A stretch of 64,000 nucleotides of DNA. Source: Alphaproteobacteria bacterium (GTDB taxonomy: Bacteria > Pseudomonadota > Alphaproteobacteria > Rhizobiales > Rhizobiaceae). The notes below the pieces were generated by a model. The model saw only the letters and a list, made by a program, of their open reading frames with translations. It ran no database searches and had not been told where the DNA came from. Location of the stretch: positions 558,001-622,000 of the forward strand of contig JAHJHT010000002.1 of assembly GCA_018823835.1 (NCBI GenBank), given 5' to 3'. Every line of letters begins with the position of its first letter. Within the stretch, counting starts at the first letter, position 1. A program made the position numbers and the translations under genes. Below, in pieces: positions 53,176-61,696 of the stretch.

Positions 53176-54819
53176 TCAGCCGGGATGGCTGAGATGGCGC
53201 GCCAGCCTGAGCGTCAGCGCCAGGATGGTCAGCGTCGGATTGGCCTGGCCCGAGGTCGGAAACACCGACGAACTGGCGACGTAGAGATTGCCGACGCCAT
53301 GGACGCGCAGATCCGTGTCGACGACGCCCTGCCTCGGATCGGCCGCCATGCGCGTGGTGCCGATATGATGGCCGCCGACGATGCCGTGCCGGTGCGCGCG
53401 CTCGCGGAGTTTTTCCCTGTCGAAGTCGAGCCGGCCGGTGCCGGTCCGCTCCAGCTCGGCTGCCAGCAGGGCGTAGCTCTTCTCCAGGCTCTCGATGTCG
53501 AGATCGGTGATGCGCCAGTCGACCTTCAGGCGGGGCATGCCGAGCGCGTCGCGTTCGGCCGACAGCGTCAGCCGGCTGTCGGGATTGGGCGCCTGTTCGG
53601 CATGGAACTCGAGCGCGTATGAGTTGGCGGCCGATCCCAGCACCACCGAAGGCAGCTTGCGGTCGGCGAAGGTGCGCTTGCGCAGCCAGTTTGTGCCGAA
53701 CCTTGCCAGGCGAAGCGGCTGCCGGACGATGTTGGAGACATGACGCGCGCGGCCGGCCCAGCCGACCGGCTTGTCGACGAATTTGCGGCTGTATTCGTAA
53801 AGCACCATGTCCTTGACCAGGAACATGGCCGATAGAACGGCATCGCCATGCCCGGGGTCGCCGGGCTCCGGCAGATGGGTGCGGAAGGTGGTGTTGAGCA
53901 GCCCGTGCTCGCGTTGCGCCCTGTCGGTCAGCCACAGGCGGCGGCGCAGGTAGATGCCGTCGCCGTCTTGCGCATAGTCGTATGCGATGCCCTCTGGCGG
54001 GCCGGTGAAGGTCACCGTTCCGACCGTCTCGCAGAGATGGCTCATGTAGTTGCGGCCTAGCTGGCCGCTGTCATTGCCGATGCCGTCCCTCCTGACGTCG
54101 TTCGAGGCCAGCAGCAGCCGCGTCGTCTCCAGCCCGCCGAGCGCCAGCACGTAGTTGCGGGCGGTGATGCGCCTGCGCGCGCCATCGGGCCCGGCGACAT
54201 CCAGCCACTCGACGCTGTTGCCGTCGGCAGAGAGCTGGATACGCGTCACCGGCGCGTTGCGGAACACTTTCGCCGATTCCGATCTGGCGAGCTCGGCGCC
54301 GTAGCGACGCCAGAAGTTGGTCGGCCTGCTGAAGCGCTCGACGGTGGTGCGCACGTAGTCGCCGTCGAGGCCCGGGGCGAGCTCTTCCTGTTCGCCCGGC
54401 AGGGCGTCGGCCGGCGCGTAGGCAGGCAGGCCCGCCTCGGCCGCCTTGAGTGCCATGGAGTAGTCCGCTCCAAGCTCCGCATAGGCGATCGGCCAGCCGG
54501 AGCCGGGCACCCACGGGCGTTCCTCGAGATCGATCGGATCGAGGGGAATGGCGCGACCGCCCCAGATCGTGCTGGTGCCGCCCAGCGCACGGACGCGGTA
54601 GTTATGGGTATGCGGGTGCCGGACGGGGTCGACGAGCTCGCCCCGGTAGAATTCCTGCGAGGCATTGGTCTTTTTGTCGCCGCCGGCCTCGAGGAGGACA
54701 ACGTCCACGCCTTCGGCGGCAAGCGTGCGGGCAAGCGTCAGTCCCGCCGCCCCAGCGCCGACGATGGCGACATCGCAGGAAAGGCCGCGGTCCGGAATGT
54801 CGGCAAATGATGCAAGCAC
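53176..54819 (-). CDS. GMC family FAD oxidoreductase
   Basis: A 547-residue flavoprotein. FAD motif DVAIVGAGAAGLTLARTLA is near residue 16, followed by GGTSTIWGGRAIPLD, and the C-terminal domain has GGHHIGTTRM (catalytic His) and VASSSVFPTSGQANPTLT. The start is the GTG at 54817-54819, with AAGGAG 9 nt upstream; the ATG at 54870 gives an Arg-rich extension with a poor site. These enzymes oxidise alcohols or sugars. A gap of 165 bp divides it from the divergent aldo/keto reductase. Sugar oxidation linked to the glycan genes nearby is possible but unproven. Confidence 0.86.
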   Translation of the reverse strand: MLASFADIPDRGLSCDVAIVGAGAAGLTLARTLAAEGVDVVLLEAGGDKKTNASQEFYRGELVDPVRHPHTHNYRVRALGGTSTIWGGRAIPLDPIDLEERPWVPGSGWPIAYAELGADYSMALKAAEAGLPAYAPADALPGEQEELAPGLDGDYVRTTVERFSRPTNFWRRYGAELARSESAKVFRNAPVTRIQLSADGNSVEWLDVAGPDGARRRITARNYVLALGGLETTRLLLASNDVRRDGIGNDSGQLGRNYMSHLCETVGTVTFTGPPEGIAYDYAQDGDGIYLRRRLWLTDRAQREHGLLNTTFRTHLPEPGDPGHGDAVLSAMFLVKDMVLYEYSRKFVDKPVGWAGRARHVSNIVRQPLRLARFGTNWLRKRTFADRKLPSVVLGSAANSYALEFHAEQAPNPDSRLTLSAERDALGMPRLKVDWRITDLDIESLEKSYALLAAELERTGTGRLDFDREKLRERAHRHGIVGGHHIGTTRMAADPRQGVVDTDLRVHGVGNLYVASSSVFPTSGQANPTLTILALTLRLARHLSHPG

Positions 54820-54984
54820 GGATGAACGCTCCTTGCGGCCACAACGGCGGCCGACGGTTCTGCTCCCCATGCTTGGTGATTTTTATTCCACTTGGTGTTA
54901 GCAATTGCAACACGGGCGCGGAATATTTGGTTGCACTGCAGCAAGACCGTTGGCATTGGGGCGCCGGCGGCATCGGAGTTTCTC

Positions 54985-55851
54985 ATGATGCAGCGCGCTT
55001 TCGGCCCCGCGCAGACCCCGCTTCCCGTACTCGGCCTCGGCTGCAGCCGCATCGGCTCGCTCGGCAACCCCGTTCCGATGCGCGACATGCGCCGCCTGCT
55101 CGAACGCTCGCTGGAACTCGGCGTCAACCTGTTCGACACGGCCGACATCTATGGCCAGGGCGACAGCGAACGCGAGATCGGCCGGCTGATCGCCGGGCGC
55201 CGCGACGAGGTCTTCGTGGTGACCAAGGTCGGCAAGCGCTTCTCGCGCAGGATGCGGCTGATGCGCTCGCTGAAACCGGTGCTGAAACCCCTGCTCGGAC
55301 GCGCCGGATCGGCGAGGAAGGCCGTCGTCGGCCAGCGCGACGCCAATCTGGCGACGGACTTTTCGCCGGCTCACATTATTGCCGCGCTTGATGACAGCCT
55401 GAAACGCCTGGGCACCGGCCATGTCGACGCGCTGCTCCTGCACAGCCCGCCGGCCGGCGACGTCACGCTGGAAGCGGCCGAGGCGCTGGAGGCGCTGAAG
55501 CGCGCCGGCAAGCTTCGCCATTACGGCATGTCCTGCGACGACCTGCCGGCCCTCGAGGCAACGCTGGCGCTGCCCGGCATCGAGATGGTCGAGCTGCCGA
55601 TCGACGTGCTCGACGCGGCCATCGAAACCGGGCTGACGGAAGTCATCAAGAAGTGCTCGATCGGCGTGCTGGCGCGCGAGGTGCTGCGGCTGCAGCCGGG
55701 CCTCGCGCCCGGCGAGGCGCTGGTGCGCGCGGCCCGGCGCGACGGCGTCACCTCGGTGATCCTCGGCACCTCCAGCATTGCCCATCTGGAGCATGCACTG
55801 GCCGCGCTGGAGGCCGGCATCGGGGTGCCGGTGCCGGTTACAGGCGGCTAG
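54985..55851 (+). CDS. Aldo/keto reductase
   Basis: A 288-residue TIM-barrel NADPH enzyme. LFDTADIYGQGDSE has the catalytic Asp and Tyr, VTKVGKRFS the Lys and DALLLHSPP the His. The C-terminal nucleotide site is ILGTSSIAHLEHAL. The start is the ATG 54985-54987 with GGAG 6 nt upstream; the ATG at 54892 is in the promoter region. It is divergent from the GMC oxidoreductase, so the two may act on one carbonyl/alcohol substrate. Its TAG is shared with the opposite-strand stop of the next gene. Confidence 0.87.
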   Translation: MMQRAFGPAQTPLPVLGLGCSRIGSLGNPVPMRDMRRLLERSLELGVNLFDTADIYGQGDSEREIGRLIAGRRDEVFVVTKVGKRFSRRMRLMRSLKPVLKPLLGRAGSARKAVVGQRDANLATDFSPAHIIAALDDSLKRLGTGHVDALLLHSPPAGDVTLEAAEALEALKRAGKLRHYGMSCDDLPALEATLALPGIEMVELPIDVLDAAIETGLTEVIKKCSIGVLAREVLRLQPGLAPGEALVRAARRDGVTSVILGTSSIAHLEHALAALEAGIGVPVPVTGG

Positions 55852-55856
55852 CCGCC
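55843..55856. terminator. Perfect palindrome GGCGGCTAGCCGCC at two converging stops
   Basis: The centre CTAG gives TAG to both the plus-strand aldo/keto reductase and the minus-strand EEP gene. The 14-bp palindrome could fold or act as a boundary but has no loop or U-tract, so termination is uncertain. Confidence 0.35.
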
Positions 55857-56858
55857 TTCCGGCAGGTCCAGATCGACGACGATCGGCAGGTGGTCGCTGC
55901 CGAAATTCTCGCCGGTGGAAATGCCGGCTACGCTGATGCCGCGCGACACCGCGACATGGTCGACGGCGGTGCCGAGCAGCTTGCCGAGGCCGAAGAAGAC
56001 CCGCGTCGCCGCGGGCCAGGCGGAGCGCTCGGTCGCAAGCAGCTGCGAGCGGTCGAAGAAGTCGCGAAAGGCCGGTGTCCAGACCGGCGTGTTCCAGTCG
56101 CCGGCCATCACGAGGTCGATGCCCGCCGGTTCGGCAGCGATGCGCCGGGCCAGCGTGTCGAGATAGAGGTTGCGTGTCCGCCAGCCGGCAGCCGTGCGCG
56201 GCGTCGGCGCGTGGATGGCATAGAGAACGAGGGGACGCACGGCGTCCGGCCGCATCACCTCGACGCGGATCGCCTGCGCGCCGCCGATCGGATCGCCCGA
56301 GGGCGGCATGTCCGGCACCAGCTGCGCCTTCATCGGGTAGCGGCTGAGCACGATGTTGCCGTTCCAGCGCGAGACTTCCGGCCCGGCCGCATAAGGCAGC
56401 CCCGGCAGGGTCCGCAGCACCTCGGGCCAGCCGAACTTCGCCTCCTGCGTCACCAGAATGTCGGGTGAGAGCCCGGCCACGACGCCGTGGAAGCCAGCCT
56501 TGTCAGGATTGTCGTAGAGCAGGTTTGCCGAGACGATCCGCAGGTCGCGATGCGAAGCGTCGGGCGCCCTTGGCACACCGGACAGGAAGAGCGGCGCGCC
56601 GGACAACAGAAGCAGGACGCCGAAGACCGCAGCCAGGCGGCGACGGCGCAAGGCAACCGCACACAGCAGGAGGACAGCTGTCGCCACGGCGATCTGGGGC
56701 CGGAAGAAGGCGGCCATGTCGCCTGGCCAGCTTTTTCCCGCGAAGGCAAGCAGCCCGACGGCGACAGCGGCGGCGGCGAGCAGGGCCCAGGCCAGGGCGC
56801 CGGGAAGCCACCCGATGGTCGGCGTTCCGCCCGCATAGTCTTCCGTCGCCTCGGTCAT
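55848..56858 (-). CDS. Endonuclease/exonuclease/phosphatase family membrane protein
   Basis: A 336-residue protein. Three N-terminal helices (about residues 18-35, 48-66 and 73-90) are followed by an EEP domain: SANLLYDNPDK, QEAKFGWPE (metal Glu), MAGDWNTPVW (catalytic Asp/Asn) and GSDHLPIVVDL (final His). The start ATG 56856-56858 has AAGGA 6 nt before it. Such membrane-bound EEP proteins are common in rhizobia and the substrate is unknown. It ends head-to-head with the aldo/keto reductase over a 4-bp overlap. On the other side it is 66 nt after the HlyD-family gene. Confidence 0.85.
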   Translation of the reverse strand: MTEATEDYAGGTPTIGWLPGALAWALLAAAAVAVGLLAFAGKSWPGDMAAFFRPQIAVATAVLLLCAVALRRRRLAAVFGVLLLLSGAPLFLSGVPRAPDASHRDLRIVSANLLYDNPDKAGFHGVVAGLSPDILVTQEAKFGWPEVLRTLPGLPYAAGPEVSRWNGNIVLSRYPMKAQLVPDMPPSGDPIGGAQAIRVEVMRPDAVRPLVLYAIHAPTPRTAAGWRTRNLYLDTLARRIAAEPAGIDLVMAGDWNTPVWTPAFRDFFDRSQLLATERSAWPAATRVFFGLGKLLGTAVDHVAVSRGISVAGISTGENFGSDHLPIVVDLDLPEGG

Positions 56859-56924
56859 GAAAAATCCTTCGCCGGCCGCCCATGGGGCGGCACGGCGCCA
56901 GCCTCGCATGGACGGCTCGCGGTT

Positions 56925-58235
56925 TCAGCCCTCGCGCATGGCATGCGACATCTGGTCCCTGAGCGGTCCGAGGAGATACTGCAGGGCGGTGCGCCGGCCC
57001 GTCGTGGCCAGGAAGACGTCGACCGGCATGCCGGGCACCAGCTTGCGTTCGCGACGCAGCCTCGCCTCCTCGTCGATGCCGATGCGTGCCAGATAGTAGG
57101 GTTCCTGTCCGCCCGTGCGCTCGATGACATCTGCCGACACCGACAGCACCTCGCCGGCGATATCCTCCAGCAAGCCAGCATCGAGCGTGCGCAGCCTGAT
57201 GCGCGCCGGGCGGCCGGCGGCGACGTTGTCGATATCGACCGGCCTGATGCGCGCCTCCACGACCAGCCGGTCGTTGGCGGGAACCACCAAAGCGAGCACG
57301 GCGCCGGCCGCGATGACGCCACCCACCGTGTGGACGGCGAGCTGGCTGACGACGCCGGCACCGGGAGCGCGAACAATCAGCCGCTCGAGCTGGTCCTGCG
57401 TCGCCTTGCGGCGCTCCAGCAGCTCGGCGATGCGGGCATCGGCGTCGCGCAGTTCCTGCTCTGCCTGTTCGCGCTGGTTGAGGTCGAGCTGCAGGCTCTC
57501 GAGCTCGCTGCGCGCGATCGCGATGTTGGACTGCGCGATGTCGGATTCGAGCTGGCCGATGCTGCCCTCGAGCTCGGCCCTGCCGCGACGCAGCGCCGAA
57601 ATCTGTCGCTGCGTCGTCAGCCCCTGCTGCATCAGCTTTTCGGCGCTGGCCAGTTCCTCGCCCATGTAGCGAACCTGGTCGCGCGTCGCCGACAGGCGGG
57701 CCTGCAGCCCGCGGACCGCGGCCCGCAACTGCCTGATCTGCTCGGCAACGCTGTCCTTCTGGCCGGCAAGGGCCGTACGGCGGGCCTGGAAGAGCGTGGC
57801 CTCGGCGGCAAGCGCAGCAGCGAGATCGCCTTCGAGGCCCTCCATGCCGGGCATCGTGGCGGCGGTTCCTGTCATGTCGGGAAGACCTGCCTGTTCGGCG
57901 CGCAGGCGCTGGCGCCTTGCAACCAGGTCGACCAGCTGCGCCACGATGATGGCGTGGTTGCCGCGCGCTGCGGTGTCGTCGAGGCGCAGCATCGGTTCGC
58001 CGGCTGCGACACGCGCGCCATCGTGGACGAGGATGGCGCTGACGATGCCGCCCTCGCGATGCTGCACCTGCTTGACGCGGTCGCTGACGGTCAGGCGGCC
58101 GCCGACGATCACGGCACCGTCGAGCCGTGTCGTGACGGCCCAGCCGCCGAGGCCGCCTACCATCAGCACGCATACGAGCAGACCGGCGAGAAGTTCGCGG
58201 CGGACAGGGGAGTGCTGCGGACGGAGGATTCTCAT
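56925..58235 (-). CDS. HlyD/PrtE-type membrane fusion protein of type I secretion
   Basis: A 436-residue periplasmic adaptor. One N-terminal helix (about residues 15-33), the lipoyl half VKQVQHREGGIVSAILVHDG, a long coiled-coil hairpin (residues about 80-270, rich in Leu, Glu and Arg), the second half VRAPGAGVVSQLAVHTVGG and a C-terminal beta domain (KLVPGMPVDVFLATTGRR). It links the ABC protein to an outer-membrane TolC. It overlaps the ABC gene by 4 nt. No secreted substrate or TolC is adjacent. Confidence 0.9.
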   Translation of the reverse strand: MRILRPQHSPVRRELLAGLLVCVLMVGGLGGWAVTTRLDGAVIVGGRLTVSDRVKQVQHREGGIVSAILVHDGARVAAGEPMLRLDDTAARGNHAIIVAQLVDLVARRQRLRAEQAGLPDMTGTAATMPGMEGLEGDLAAALAAEATLFQARRTALAGQKDSVAEQIRQLRAAVRGLQARLSATRDQVRYMGEELASAEKLMQQGLTTQRQISALRRGRAELEGSIGQLESDIAQSNIAIARSELESLQLDLNQREQAEQELRDADARIAELLERRKATQDQLERLIVRAPGAGVVSQLAVHTVGGVIAAGAVLALVVPANDRLVVEARIRPVDIDNVAAGRPARIRLRTLDAGLLEDIAGEVLSVSADVIERTGGQEPYYLARIGIDEEARLRRERKLVPGMPVDVFLATTGRRTALQYLLGPLRDQMSHAMREG

Positions 58236-59971
58236 GAGGTCGCCACCCTGACCGGCCCCCTGCCCTGGTCGCGCAGGATCTCGCCGCGCGGGCCGAAACC
58301 GGCCTGCGCGCCACCCGAGATGACCAGCACCTGGTCGCAGGCGGCGATGGCGCCCGGGCGGTGCGCGATGACGATCACGATGGCGCCCCGCTTGCGGCAG
58401 CCGGCGATGGCGCCGAGCAGCGCCTCGTCGCCATCGGCATCCAGGTTGGAGGTCGGCTCGTCGAGCACAACGAGGAAGGGCTGGCCGAACAGCGCGCGCG
58501 CAAGGCCGATGCGCTGGCGCTGGCCGGCCGACAAGGTGATGCCGTCCGGGCCGATCTGCGTATCGTAGCCGTCTGGCAGGCCGACGATCATGCCGTGCGC
58601 GCCAGCCTGCTTGGCTGCGGCGATGACAGCGCTGGAATCGACCGGGGCGGACAGGCGGGCGATGTTTTCGGCAACCGTTCCCTCGAAGAGCTCGACCTCC
58701 TGCGGCAGGTAGCCCAGGTGCCGGCCGAGGTCGTCTTGCGGCCATTGCGACAGTTCGGCGCCGTCGAGCCTTATTGTCCCGGCAGCCGCCGGCCAGACCG
58801 CGACGAGTGCCCTGGCGAGCGTCGACTTGCCCGCCCCGCTTGGGCCGATGACGCCAACCGCGCTGCCGGCCCTAACGGAGAATGTCACGCCGGTGAGGAT
58901 GCGGCGGCCCGAAACCGGCGCGTCGACCGAGAGCCCCGTGACCGCGAGCGACGCCGCCGGCGCGGGCAGCCCGGTGCGCGGCCCGGCCTCGGCCGCGGCA
59001 TGGATGACCGGCGCCAGGCGAAGCCAAGCCTGCCGGGCGGCGACGAAGCCGCGCCAGTGGACAATCGCCTGCTCGACCGGCGCCATCGCGCGCGAAGTGA
59101 TGATCGAAACAGCGATGATCATGCCCGGCGTGATCTCGTTGCGCAGCGCCAGATAGGCGCCAAGCGCCAGGGATGCGGATTGCAGGAGCAGCCGGATGCC
59201 GCGCGACAGGCCGATGAAGAGGGCCGAGCTGTCAGCCGCGCCACGCACCGCCAAACGCAGCGCCTGATCAGTCGCGGCGAAGCGGCCGGAGAAGGCGCCG
59301 CGCATGCCGAGCCCGGCGATGGTCCCGGCGTTGCGCATGGCCGTCTCGAACAGCCGCGCCCGTCGCGCATTCTCCACGCCGGCAAGACGCGCCGGCTCCT
59401 GCGCCAGCCGGTCGCCGAGCGCCGTCAGCACCACCAGGAGGGCGACACCACCGAGCGCCAGCGTTCCAAGCGCCGGATGGAACAGGAAGGCAATCGCCAG
59501 GTAGATCGGCAGCCAGGGCAGGTCGCAGAGGGCGATCGCGGCCGGCGAGCCGATGAAGCCGCGCAGCCGGTCGAAGTCCTGCATCGCGTTGACGGGCCGC
59601 ATGGCCCGGCCCGGTTCTGTCATCGCAGGAGCCGCGACGGCGGCGCGCATGACGGCCGGTCCCGCCTCGTCGCCGAAACGGTCTGCGATGCGCGTGGCCG
59701 CACGCAGGCGCAGGGTCTCCAGCGCGCCGAGTCCGACATAGATGCCGGCGACCAGCGCAAAGAGGGCGATGAGTGTCGGCAGGCTGCCGCTCGGCAACAC
59801 CCGGTCGTAGACCAAGAGCATGAACAGCGAGCCCGACAGCATGAAGAGATTGAAGACGGCCGACAGCGCCAGGATGCCGGCATAGCCGCCGATGGCTGCC
59901 TGGCGCACGACAGGCAGATCCGGTCCCGCCGGGCGGGGAATCGTCTTGGAAGGCGCCGGTGCGGACTGCAT
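58232..59971 (-). CDS. Type I secretion ABC transporter, PrtD family
   Basis: A 579-residue fused permease-ATPase. About five to six helices to residue 310, then an ATPase with Walker A GPSGAGKST, LPQEVELFEG, signature LSAGQRQRIGLARAL, Walker B LVVLDEPTSNLD and VIAHRPGAI. PrtD-type transporters, including PrsD of Rhizobium, export unfolded RTX-type proteins or enzymes that trim exopolysaccharide. The ATG at 59969-59971 is chosen; a GTG at 60004 is possible and would add 11 residues. Divergent from the export lipoprotein across a ~400-bp AT-rich gap. Confidence 0.88.
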   Translation of the reverse strand: MQSAPAPSKTIPRPAGPDLPVVRQAAIGGYAGILALSAVFNLFMLSGSLFMLLVYDRVLPSGSLPTLIALFALVAGIYVGLGALETLRLRAATRIADRFGDEAGPAVMRAAVAAPAMTEPGRAMRPVNAMQDFDRLRGFIGSPAAIALCDLPWLPIYLAIAFLFHPALGTLALGGVALLVVLTALGDRLAQEPARLAGVENARRARLFETAMRNAGTIAGLGMRGAFSGRFAATDQALRLAVRGAADSSALFIGLSRGIRLLLQSASLALGAYLALRNEITPGMIIAVSIITSRAMAPVEQAIVHWRGFVAARQAWLRLAPVIHAAAEAGPRTGLPAPAASLAVTGLSVDAPVSGRRILTGVTFSVRAGSAVGVIGPSGAGKSTLARALVAVWPAAAGTIRLDGAELSQWPQDDLGRHLGYLPQEVELFEGTVAENIARLSAPVDSSAVIAAAKQAGAHGMIVGLPDGYDTQIGPDGITLSAGQRQRIGLARALFGQPFLVVLDEPTSNLDADGDEALLGAIAGCRKRGAIVIVIAHRPGAIAACDQVLVISGGAQAGFGPRGEILRDQGRGPVRVATS

Positions 59972-60004
59972 GGCCGATTGTCTACCGATCTGCGGTAGGG
60001 CCAC

Positions 60005-60401
60005 CCCTTACCTGCCGCGGTTTCATGGACCAGCATGCTGCACTGCAAACAAAACGCACAGTGACAGAATGTTTCAGCTGCGTAAAAATTGTTGAATTAC
60101 ACGCGGCCGGCGATCCCTGTTTGATCAGTTCATATGGAAACGAAATCGATTGCGAGCAGATAATTTAAAAATCGGATAAAAGTATATTCGTTCGCACAGC
60201 CTGTAGTTGATTTTGTTTTTATTGTGACGAGGAGCGCCAATTGCGCATTCCGGGTGCTGACATAATTCTGACGAACATCTTGTTGTGTGTTCTCAAGGCA
60301 ACACCGGCATCAAAACTGCCCCGTCAGGGTCATTCCGGAATTTCAGGACTCGCATTTGTGCAGTGCACCTATAGGCTGAGGGTGGGGCGAAGTGAGGTTG
60401 T
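60005..60401. promoter_or_regulatory. AT-rich intergenic region between secretion and polysaccharide operons
   Basis: No convincing gene lies here. The part 60040-60230 is far more AT-rich than anywhere else in the window, with T-rich and A-rich runs near 60160-60225. Two short dyads are seen, ATTCCGGAAT (60332-60341) and GTGCA-G-TGCAC (60358-60368). A small frame begins TTG at 60241 but has no family and runs into the export gene, so it is not called. The region likely holds the divergent promoters and binding sites for a polysaccharide regulator. Confidence 0.55.
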
Positions 60402-61559
60402 GTGTGCCAGTTCTCTGCTAAGTCGATTTCCGTCCTCCTTGTCAGCAGCCTGGCCCTTGCCGGTTGCAATACCCTACCCTCTTCCGGGCCCGAGATCGGG
60501 CCGAACAGTTTCGCGGCAGTCAATCCGCCGGCCGGCGCTCCGCATGCCGTCGTCAACGTCACGCCGGCGGTGGTCAAGGTCCTCGAGAAGTCGCGTCCCG
60601 ACAACGGGCTGGCGGGACTGAAGGGCGGCGGACCCGCCGCGATCAGGCTCGGCGTCGGCGACATCGTGGCCGTCACCATCTTCGAGGCCAGCCCCGGCGG
60701 GCTCTTCATCCCGCTGGAATCGACCAGCAGTTCGGGCAATTTCGTCAACCTGCCGGACCAGAAGGTCGACAGCGAGGGCAACATATCGGTGCCCTATGCC
60801 GGCTCGATCCGCGCCGCCGGCCAGGAGCCTGCCGCCATCCAGCGGGTCATCGAGCAGCGCCTGGAGAGCCGGGCGATCGAACCGCAGGCGGTGGTGTCCG
60901 TAAAGTCTCAGACCTCGTCGGAGGTCAGCGTGCTCGGCGACGTCAACTCGCCGTCGAAATTCGCCATCAACGCCGACGGCGAGCGCATCCTCGACGTGAT
61001 CGCCAGGGCCGGCGGGCCCAAGCAGCCCGGCTACGAGACCTATGTCACGCTGCAGCGCCGCTCGAAGAAGGAGACCATCTACTTCCAGAAGCTGGTGCGC
61101 GAGCCGAAGAACAACATCTACGTGCTGCCCAGCGACACCATCTATGTCTATCGCGAGCCGCACGCCTTCATCGCCTTCGGCGCGTCCGGCGAGAACGGCC
61201 GCTTCGACTTCGCCGACGAGCAGATCAGCCTGTCCGACGCGATGGGCAAGGCCGGCGGCCTGCTCGACAACCGCGCCAATCCCGGCGCCGTGGTCGTCTA
61301 CCGCATGGAAAGCCGCAAGGTCGCGGCCAAGCTCGGCGTGCCGGTCGACAAGTTCCAGGGCGACGAGATCCCGGTCATCTACCAGTTCGACCTGCGCGAT
61401 TCCGGCGGCTTCTTCCTCGCCTCGCAGTTCCCCGTCCACAACAAGGACGTGCTCTACATCGGCAACGCGGCCGTCGTGAAATACCTGAAGCTCATCAACG
61501 CGGTCGGCGAGACGACGACGGCCCTGTCGGCCGGGCGCAACACCGTCAACTGGAACTGA
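60402..61559 (+). CDS. Polysaccharide export lipoprotein (Wza/ExoF-like, SLBB)
   Basis: A 385-residue outer-membrane or periplasmic export protein. It begins at a GTG and has a lipoprotein signal ending LALAGC (Cys22). The Poly_export domain spans about residues 80-170 (RLGVGDIVAVTIFEASPGG, GNISVPYAGSIRAAG), followed by two SLBB-type segments (VSVLGDVNSPSKFAINADG and AFIAFGASGENGRFDF). It should form the outer-membrane gate for an exopolysaccharide. First gene of a cluster that continues with a GT2 and a flippase. The Shine-Dalgarno is weak. Confidence 0.88.
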   Translation: MCQFSAKSISVLLVSSLALAGCNTLPSSGPEIGPNSFAAVNPPAGAPHAVVNVTPAVVKVLEKSRPDNGLAGLKGGGPAAIRLGVGDIVAVTIFEASPGGLFIPLESTSSSGNFVNLPDQKVDSEGNISVPYAGSIRAAGQEPAAIQRVIEQRLESRAIEPQAVVSVKSQTSSEVSVLGDVNSPSKFAINADGERILDVIARAGGPKQPGYETYVTLQRRSKKETIYFQKLVREPKNNIYVLPSDTIYVYREPHAFIAFGASGENGRFDFADEQISLSDAMGKAGGLLDNRANPGAVVVYRMESRKVAAKLGVPVDKFQGDEIPVIYQFDLRDSGGFFLASQFPVHNKDVLYIGNAAVVKYLKLINAVGETTTALSAGRNTVNWN

Positions 61560-61591
61560 GGCAGGGACCCGCAGAGGAGGTAGCCCGGCGA

Positions 61592-61696
61592 ATGAACATG
61601 CATGAGGTTGGCCTGGCGGCGGCGGGCGGCGGCGCGGAGCTGAAGATGGGCGGGCGGCGGCCCGAGGCGGCAACAGGACGGGGGCGCATGACATGA
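61592..61696 (+). CDS. Possible 34-codon ORF coupled to the GT2 gene
   Basis: ATG at 61592 with GGAGG 12 nt upstream, running to a TGA at 61694-61696 that overlaps the glycosyltransferase ATG (ATGA). The product is 34 residues, Gly/Ala/Arg-rich with no family. It may be a real small protein, a leader that couples translation, or chance. The glycosyltransferase has no other strong ribosome site close to its start, which makes coupling reasonable. Confidence 0.35.
   Translation: MNMHEVGLAAAGGGAELKMGGRRPEAATGRGRMT

Noticed and set aside
60241-60621. 126-codon frame with TTG start before the export gene
   Set aside because: There is a GAGGAG site upstream, but the product is Ser/Arg-rich, matches no family and overlaps the export lipoprotein out of frame.
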